Positions 56,455 to 64,000 of a stretch of 64,000 bases of DNA are shown piece after piece. Source of the DNA: Dryocosmus kuriphilus (lineage: Eukaryota; Arthropoda; Insecta; Hymenoptera; Cynipidae); assembly GCA_038277395.1 (NCBI GenBank), contig CM076190.1:188172001-188236000 (forward strand). The letters run 5' to 3'. The notes beneath the pieces are model-generated. The model had not been told where the DNA came from, did no database searches, and saw only the letters and a program-made list of their open reading frames with translations. A program made the translations under genes and the position numbers. Numbering within the stretch: position 1 is the stretch's first letter; every line of letters starts with the position of its first letter.

Positions 56455-57560
56455 AAAAAGTTGACTTTTGTTATTAGCAAAATAGTTGTTAATTTTTATG
56501 TAAGGAATTGCAAGAAACATGGATAAAAATTTTCAAACGCTTCGGAAGTCGAACGAATTTTAAGAAAACGAAAAGTGTCAGCGACAAAGTTTTCCATTAA
56601 GGCCTGAACTAGTTTTCTGGAAAGTCTTACTTTATTCGAATAAGTAGATAACAAATGGTTAATGTTTTTCTGCGCCAATCCATGGATTTCCCACGCGTAT
56701 GTTGCAGCGATATAAACAGACGTGAGACTACAGAGACAACAGAGACTATATTCAAACTGATCGATATTTGTTTATACTGCATACTTTTATATGTAGTTCA
56801 TTTACGACATTGGAGCAATAATTTTAGCCTAAGTGTAAACAAGACAATTATTAGCAATGTTATTGAATATTAATTGAATAATAATAATAATAATAATAAT
56901 GATTTTAAAATATTGAATTTCTTTCCAGAAATTATCAATGATTTATTACACAAATAATCACATTTTTTATATTTTTAATGCTTATATGACATATTAAGGC
57001 ACAGAATATTTAATATAAATATATACATTTTATTTTCTTTAGATTAGAGTGTTTCTCACGTTTTTCCTTCAAAGTCTTTTTACTGGGTACTTTCACAGAA
57101 GCATGTTCCAAAAAAGCATAAAAAAACTCCTTTCCTTTAAGGCTTAAATATTTTATCAGCGTTTTAACATCCTTTGTTGTGATCAACATCTACATCAAAT
57201 ACCGAAACTGAACTACATATAAAAGTATGCAGTATAAACAAATACCGATCAGTTTGAATATAGTCTCTGTAGTCTCTATAGCCTCACGTCTGTTTATATC
57301 GCTGCAGCTTACGCGTGAGAAATCCATGGGTTGGCGCAGTAAAACGTTAACCATTCTTTATCTAATTATTCGGTTGAAGTTAAACTTTCCAAAAAACTAG
57401 CTCAGATCCTAATAAAAAACTTTGTCGCTGACACTTTTCGATTTCTTAAAATTCGTTCGACTCCCGAAGTGTTTGAAAATTTTTATTCATGTTTCTTGCA
57501 ATTCCTTATATAAAAATTAAAAACTATTTTCCTAATAACAAAATTCAACTTTTTCATGGT
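56455..57560. mobile_element. Palindromic element with about 345-bp inverted arms
   Basis: Left arm 56455-56803 (AAGTTGACTTTTGTTATTAG, GAAAAGTGTCAGCGACAAAG, AATCCATGGATTTCCCACGCG, CTGATCGATATTTGTTTATA) is the inverted match of right arm 57208-57560. The spacer of about 405 bp includes an (AAT)n run (56876-56901) and has no gene. The arms differ at scattered positions, so it is not brand new. Confidence 0.85.
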
Positions 57561-58759
57561 TTGTACTTTTCAGGACATATTGCTTTATATCTCTTGTAAA
57601 TTTCATCAAGAAATATTGAAAATTGACTTATTTAGGGCGAGTTGAAGTGAAAAAAAGATTGAAAATTTCAATTTCAAAAAACGAGTTTTTTGTAAGTATT
57701 TCGAAAACCGTAAGAGTTACAACTATATTTCTTAGGAGAAAAAGATGCGCAATCAAATTATCTACAAGCATCCGTCATCAAAATTCAAATTCGAGTTATG
57801 TCCAAAATCAGCACAGCGGACAATACTTTTTCTCGAGTTCGAGCGTTCGGCGAGTTCTACGATCCGAGGGCTCAATTATAAATTATAACTTTTTTATCTT
57901 TATTAACTAATACTTTAATTAACTTATTTTTATAATCTATAAATAATTTTTAAAACGATGTTGAGTTTTATTAAAAGCATAAACCTTCAAATTTATGATT
58001 ATAATTATTTACATTAGATTAATTGGCTTACATAACTTTTAACTTGTACATTATTGGTTTAAGGAAGGAAGCCTATGTATTCATTTTGAAAAATCGATTC
58101 TTTTTATTGCACATATTAGTGCTTTAATATGTCAAGAATGTAATTCACAAGTTTCAGGACGAAATTTCAAGGAGTAATAATGGTCCACTTTCTTCAAATT
58201 GGCGTGCAAGATAACTCGAAATAGTTTTTAATGAACACTAAACTCAAAAAAACCAATATATATTATAATTTAAAATAATTTCTGTTTTAAAACGAAACAG
58301 CAATAAATATGTAACGAAAATTTTAGAAAGTCTTTTAAACTATGTCTTCATAAAAAATCTTAAGAATTAGCTTCTTCCTATGAATTTGCATGGGCTTCCC
58401 CTTAATGTCGAGAATATAGGTCGCATGAATCCTTATCTCAAATATAAATTCCGCATTTCTTAAATCTAGGGATAATATTTAATTTAATTATTTTATAATA
58501 TTCAGAATTAAATTAATAAATGTTCTTAACAAGCAAAAACATTGAAGAAATCAAAAATACAAAATTATTATTATCATGCATGATTTTGAAGTTTTTCATA
58601 GGCTATTCAACTCTCTATTTCCAATATAAAAGAATTTGAAACCAATAAAACTAAAATGTTGAGAAGCACAAGGACTGGAAAAAGAACTCAGGGAATTAAA
58701 AATATTAAGAATTGAAAATCGAGAGAGAATAACTTCATTATACACAAAAAAAAATTATC
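57561..58759. other. AT-rich flank 3' of the P-type transposase gene
   Basis: No gene recognised and no terminal inverted repeat matching the upstream flank could be found by eye. Confidence 0.35.
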
Positions 58760-61700
58760 TTAAATCTTCATAACTATGTTTACCTTTCTGCCCTTCTTCT
58801 TCATGTGCATATTTTGTGCTTGTCGCTCTCCATTGCGTTCTCGAGTTTTGGCGTAAATTTTTACTCTCAGCATGAATTTTAGAGCATTCAGGCGGTATTC
58901 GTGACATGGGCACTCTACACTGAACCATTCTGGGAAGTTTAGTGTCGTTCGCTTTTCGGCTTCTTCTGTCAAATGATGCAACAAATTATGTGAGGCCCAA
59001 TACTTTTCCCATGTACTTGCAAATGCTTGCAGTTGTTCGTAAATGATGTTTACGAACAGATCTCTCGATCTCGTGAGTTTTTCAACTTCTGGGGCATCTT
59101 CATTCAAATTCTTATACTCTCTCTGTCGAATATAATATTCCTTTTCATTGCTTTCTTCCATTGGTGTCTTCATCATGTCTTCTCGACAATTTTCACACTG
59201 ACTTTTCAGGAAGAATCTAGAAGCGATGTACCCAGCATAAAAAGTCACCGCATTGCTCTCGTAAAGAGAAATTTTTGGTGATGAATACGCAGAATCTTTC
59301 TTTTTATTTAAATTTGAATTTCCTATTCCTGCAATTTCTGCTTTCTCAATTTGGCCTTCATTTGGATTTTCTGCTTCATTGTGTACCACATCACTTTCAA
59401 GAGCTTCTACGGCCAATCTAATTTCTTCAAGTTCATCCTCATTTTCAGCCGCTTCAAGGTCATTTGTAATAAGTTCATCGCTGGACTTTCCGAATTCTTT
59501 CTCAACGCCACTTGGAGAATTCAACAGCATCTCGAGATTCTTGTCGTTTATATGAACGTTGGCTCCTATGCCACCATCAATTTTTCCACTAGACAGCATG
59601 TGTCGCAAAGCTAATCGAACTATTCTTGCTGTAGGATTGTTCGTGTGGCCTCCTCGTTGACGGAGTTTGGAGAACAAATGTTCTAAAGAGTCTTGATTGC
59701 AAAGTCCAGCAGCTAATTCAAAGTCTGGGAAATCTTCCTGGATATTATGATACAAGCAAATAATTCCATTCACGGTCAATGGTAAGCCTTTCAGGCACGG
59801 GACTTTGCTCTTTGACTTTGGATTCGTAGTCCACCCTGATGACCAATTAACAAAGTTTTTCAAGGTTTCTTCAATATGCGGATTTCTTGCTGACAATGGT
59901 CGCTTCGCTGGATTATAAAATTTTAATCTGTAAGCATTGGCTCCATCTATAACTTTGTCCATTTCTTCAGTAAAATCTGCACTTATTCTCCAAGTGTCAG
60001 GTTCCCCATTCTTTCCTTGGATTCCACTTTCCTCATCTTTCCCAGCTAGCCGTATCGCTGCCGTATATTTTTTGCTAAAGAAGTTCATCGATCTTTCGAC
60101 ATTCATAACTTCCCAGCTATTTGGAGCCATGTGTACGTCCGTTATGTGTCCAAGTAAGTTGCTTGAACTTCTTTTATCGTACAGCCATGCCATTTCAAAA
60201 TCTTTGAAATTAGCAATTATTTTGCCATTTCTGTCGTACAAAAACTGGTGTTTTCGCAGTTGGCCGAGCAATCTTTTAATCAGATGTGGGAAATCAAAGT
60301 TACAAAAGTACGTTCGTCCCTCGTACTCGAAGCAAGGCTTTTCTATTGTTGCTTCAAATATTTTCCAGATGCAGCTTTGGTTTTGTGATGCCTGATCACA
60401 TGTAACGAGCCTCACATCTGCTCCACATTCTACCAATTTCGAGAGGCAGCGTTTTACGAGATCGGCAATTACATCAGCCGTCACACTTTTATCAATTAAA
60501 AAGTATGAAATAGGCTGGGACCACGGCTTTTTTGCATTCAAACTGTCCACGGAAAAGACCAAGACGTTCGTTTCTGAGGCGTTTTTTCGGCCCAAAGGGC
60601 CTAAATCCACCAAGCCTTCAATGAGATCGCAGTATTTCGAATATTCTTCACATTTCTTACTGCTGAAGTCATCCCACTTCAAACCACAAATTCTCTCGTC
60701 TGGTTTCAATCCATTCATCTTCACCTTAAATTTTTCATAGATATTTTCACTGAATCCTGGCTTTATATCGTACTCAGCAATCCATCGACGTACCGCTGAT
60801 TCAGAAGGGAGCGCGAGTCCAGCATTTCTCATATGCCTATACGCTGATGCAGAATAATAATTGAATCTTTTTGCCAAATCTTTTTCATCTTTAGTATAAG
60901 GTGCGCTCTTTCGACGACGAAGTTGCAATTTTACAATGGTACGAGAAACAGGATTATGGCAATGATGCGCATTAAGAAATTCTTCAATGCTCACTTTCCT
61001 CCGTTTTAGTGCGGCCATGTCTTTTTTTCTTTTCACCTTTTCATTCTTTAATGCTTTCTGCAGAAGTTCAATTTTCCTCTTCATTTTTCTTTTTTCCTTG
61101 TCGTCGCCCTCTTTTATTTTTTTTTATTTTTTGCCTATACCATTTTCAATTCGATGAATTTTCTGTTCGACAGAGAACGCACATTTCCCCTCACTCTCGG
61201 AGCTTGCATTTTGCAATGGAGGTTCAATTCTAGACCACTCCATGTTATCATTTTCTTCAGCAACAGTGTCGAACACATTTTTCTCTGCAGCAGTTGGATA
61301 TGTTTTCAGCACTTTCGTCTTCTTTACATGTAATAATTCAGTTTCATCGTCAAAAGCTTCCTGAAAAGTCCTTGCAGCAAGTTTTGAAGTTCCGGTCTCT
61401 CGACTATCTGTTTCCTTTTCTTGGCTGCAAATTTCCTCTGTTTTATTTTCTGTGCTCATATGCATTTCCTTTTGTATCCTCCCCATTTCTTCTTCTTGCA
61501 TCCTTTTATTCCTTTCTTCTCTTTCCACTTTCTGTCTGTCAGTTTCCCCGTTTTTATCCTCCATGATTTCTACGTATGTTTCCTCTTGTTCTTCCATAAT
61601 TTTCTCTAGTTTTTCTTTTTGTCTATCTATTCTTACCTGCTTTTCCTCCTTTCCTTTCTCTTCTACGACAGCCCTATACGGAATAGGATTTTGCTTCTTT

Positions 61701-61812
61701 CTCATTTTCTCCTTCGTATTATCCCAAAACGCTTCAGGGTAGAAACGTTCTGCACATAATCCTTGTGTTCGGAGTGTCTTGCGGTTAAACTTCCTCAGAT
61801 AAGTTTCGTTTC
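58760..61812 (-). pseudogene. THAP / P-element-type transposase, one internal stop codon, first exon not found
   Basis: Family members bind element ends through an N-terminal THAP finger and cut and paste P-type elements. After an AG acceptor at 61813 the exon encodes the C-terminal half of a THAP domain (LCAERFYPEAF..NPIPYRAV) and a long charged coiled-coil (KEEKQVRIDRQKEKLEKIME). It stops at TAA 61126-61124. The same frame reopens 39 bases later at ATG 61084 for 774 codons: HTH-like region (SAVRRWIAEYDIKPGF), then KWDDFSSKKC (probable first Asp, about 138-139), LVTCDQASQNQ (Asp 230) and NQDSLEHLFSKLRQRGG (Glu 468). The order matches P-element/THAP9 transposases. The single stop lies in an A-rich stretch and could be a late mutation or an assembly error. 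The exon with the THAP cysteines was not identified. Confidence 0.82.
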
Positions 61813-62873
61813 CTAAGAATATCACGAACAATAAGATGCGGGACATTTCTTTACGACAATTTTTGATTGCATATATGTGTGTAAAAATATAAAATAAAAG
61901 AATCAAAATTGAAAAACAAGTTCTAATATTAATGTAACTTCCTTTTATTTCGATTGGGCCATCATTAATCTGTTTAAATTTAACGTAAAGTGTAACATGA
62001 ATTATAAATTTCAAACCTATTTTAAAATTATTTTCAATTAATGAGCCCTATATTCGGACTGTCATAATTTTTATTTCACCTATGTCATATCTCTTTGTTT
62101 TAACAATTTTAAAATGTGTTTCGTTAAGAATAAGAGTCGAAATAAATTATAATGCAAACCCCTATTTCAAAGTTTTTTTCAGTATCGTTGGTTCATTATC
62201 ATTTCCAACAATATTTGTGGCCAAATCAAAGACAAATATTGTTGGTTCAGTTATAAATATGTTTCCGTGTGGTGTTGTGAAAAATACGTACATCATTTTT
62301 ATTTTCAAATTCTTCAAGTGCGTAATAGTTTTCACTATATGACCTACAAATTCTAACGGGGAGGGCTACACATCCCACTATTCAAAAGTTTGATTTTTTC
62401 ACGCTACCCTTACATTATAGAAAAGTTCTGGAGTTCTACAGAAATTTAACTTCGTGAAAATGAACAACCTAACAGTTACATCACTTTAACAATACACACA
62501 CTGGAAAAAAAGTTTTTTAGGACCAAATAAATGTACTTATTTGAATTTATTTTATTAGGAAAGAATAAATATTATTTTATTGTAATACTTATCATTTAGG
62601 ACAAATGAATATTTTTAATTGATCCAAATAATTTATTTTCTTGAGCATATTTACTTCACTCAAATAAATAAATTTTACGTACAGAGAAATGATAACTTTC
62701 ATTCAAAAAGTGTAGATTGTTTGAAACATTTTAGGAAACTCAAATAAATATTCACCTTATACAATAAATTCAATTTTTTGAATTGATAAATTTTTATCTC
62801 ATTCAATCAATTAGCTTTATCTGATTCAATTCATTACGTTTAATTGAAACAAGTAAATTTTATTTTGAATAAA
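61813..62873. other. 5' flank of the P-type gene, AT-rich
   Basis: Should contain the missing THAP exon but none could be supported. A 14-bp inverted pair CCAACAATATTTGT/ACAAATATTGTTGG is at 62206-62247. AAATAAAT/TTTATT words dominate 62520-62870. Confidence 0.35.
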
Positions 62874-64000
62874 TCTGCCCGCTTCGCGGGCACATTCTCA
62901 TCCCGCGCTTTGAGCGCCGCGATTCGCGCGAAATATGAGCGCGCCTAGGGCGCGCGTCTGTTGGCACTCGCGCTTCGCGCTCGATACGTTACTCACCACG
63001 CGCTACGCGCTCGGTATTTATGGATCGTATAAACCTTTAAATTAAAAATTACAAAAGCAATTATTTTACTTAAGGCTCTATCGCCCTTAAGGGATACATT
63101 CTCATAATGACACTCGCGCTTCGCGCTCGATAATTGCATTTTTTAAAAACACATTCTAGATTGGTAAAGTTTTTTTGTGATTTTCCAAATTTTCACATTG
63201 CAGGATTTCGATTCTTAAAAGTAAAACGATGTGTCTTGTACATACATTTTGTAGCTCTTTCCAAGGAGAACAATTCTGGTTGTTAATATTTTCTCATATC
63301 TTGCATAGTTTTGCTGAAAAGTGGTTTTCTTTATATTTCATAACATGTTTCACGAATAACTCAAAAACTACGCGTCTGCACAAAAAAATGATAAAAAGCA
63401 AGTTTATAGATCTTTTTGAGGCGAACAACTTTGTTTATTATTGTTTTTCCGTATCCTGCACAGTTTGGCGGGAAATTTGAAAATTTTTAATAACGTTTTA
63501 TCGATTAAAACAAAGATCGTGCATTTTATCAAAGAGTGGTTGAAACAAAATTTGTAGACCTCTTTAAATTGAACAACCTTGTTTTTTACTATTTTTTGTA
63601 TCTTGAATATTTTGGCGGGAAACCAGAGTTTGTTTATTTTAATAGCGTTTTCTTGATTAAATCAAAAACCGTTCATTTTATCAAAAAACCGTTAAGACAA
63701 AATCTGTAGATTTTTTTTGTGGTGAACAATTTTACTTTCTTGCAATGTTTTTCATCTCTCATAGTTTAGCCGGAAAATGGATTTTTTGGTTTTGTGCAAA
63801 CCGTTTTTGATGGATAAAACCATAACCGTTGGTCAAAAACCACTGGTTAACGAACTTCCTTTCTTTTTACCCCTTAAAGAAATTATCCTGGGAACAGACT
63901 CCAACGACGACGACGACAACGACGACGACAGCAGACAGACACCGTCGTAAAAACCGTTTTTTGGGATTCAGGAGGTCTCAAAAATTGGAGATTTCATGAA
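62874..64000 (-). mobile_element. GC-block family copy, cut by window end
   Basis: Starts TCTGCCCGCTTCGCGGGCAC and continues through the GC blocks (one has an added GCGCTTTGAGCGCCGCGATT variation), the CTTAAGG palindrome region, three core units, GTTTTTGATGGATAAAACC, and (GAC)n at 63905-63930. It runs off the window within GGAGATTTCATGAA, about 50 bases before the expected ACATTCTCATC end. Confidence 0.85.

Overview
The window is eukaryotic nuclear DNA from an arthropod, most likely an insect and plausibly a parasitoid wasp or other hymenopteran. The reasons are: AT-rich DNA with spliced genes (GT..AG introns), MATH-BTB (speckle-type POZ) genes of the kind that multiply in insects, and a dense mixture of BEL/Pao, Gypsy, mariner, hAT and P-type elements with many palindromic non-autonomous repeats. 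The species assignment is inference. Almost nothing here looks like single-copy host sequence except the two MATH-BTB loci.

Layout. 1-3.6 kb: 3' two-thirds of a BEL/Pao retrotransposon with its 3' LTR. 3.6-13.8 kb: copies of an interspersed family carrying GCGAAGCGCGAG-type blocks (called the GC-block family below), fold-back MITEs, an 80-bp minisatellite inside a TIR-bounded element, a 450-bp degenerate tandem repeat and a tRNA-like SINE head. 14.6-21.3 kb: a broken MATH-BTB gene (+), an internally deleted mariner, and an intact MATH plus double-BTB gene (-). 22-29.7 kb: small hairpin repeats, a Gypsy-type LTR with leader, a 4.4-kb fold-back element whose arms are arrays of about 150-bp units, and a 0.6-kb long-TIR element rich in AACGTT. 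29.7-42.6 kb: degenerate AT-rich repeats and five more GC-block copies or fragments, two of them head to tail. 42.765-48.357 kb: a complete hAT-superfamily transposon. 49-57.6 kb: nested large palindromic elements. 58.7-61.8 kb: a THAP/P-element-type transposase gene interrupted by one stop codon. 62.9 kb to the end: another GC-block copy, cut by the window.

The most interesting object is the hAT element. It is bounded by CAGGGTTC-type inverted termini and a perfect 8-bp target duplication (AGCATCAG). It carries two convergent three-exon genes, one from each end. Gene A (577 codons with stop) is an apparently intact BED-finger hAT transposase. Gene B has the same exon layout and obvious homology but has lost the acidic and histidine residues expected at the active site, and has a one-base frame break in a T9 tract. 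This looks like a transposon that carries a transposase together with a catalytically degenerate paralogue, possibly a regulator or accessory DNA-binding subunit (inference).

The second system is the GC-block family. In one orientation each full copy starts with a short motif (ACATTCTCATC), repeats its complement just before the end, and finishes with a GC hairpin in T-rich flanks. Its core is a tandem array of about 155-185-bp units. This matches the architecture of Helentron-associated (DINE-1-like) rolling-circle elements.
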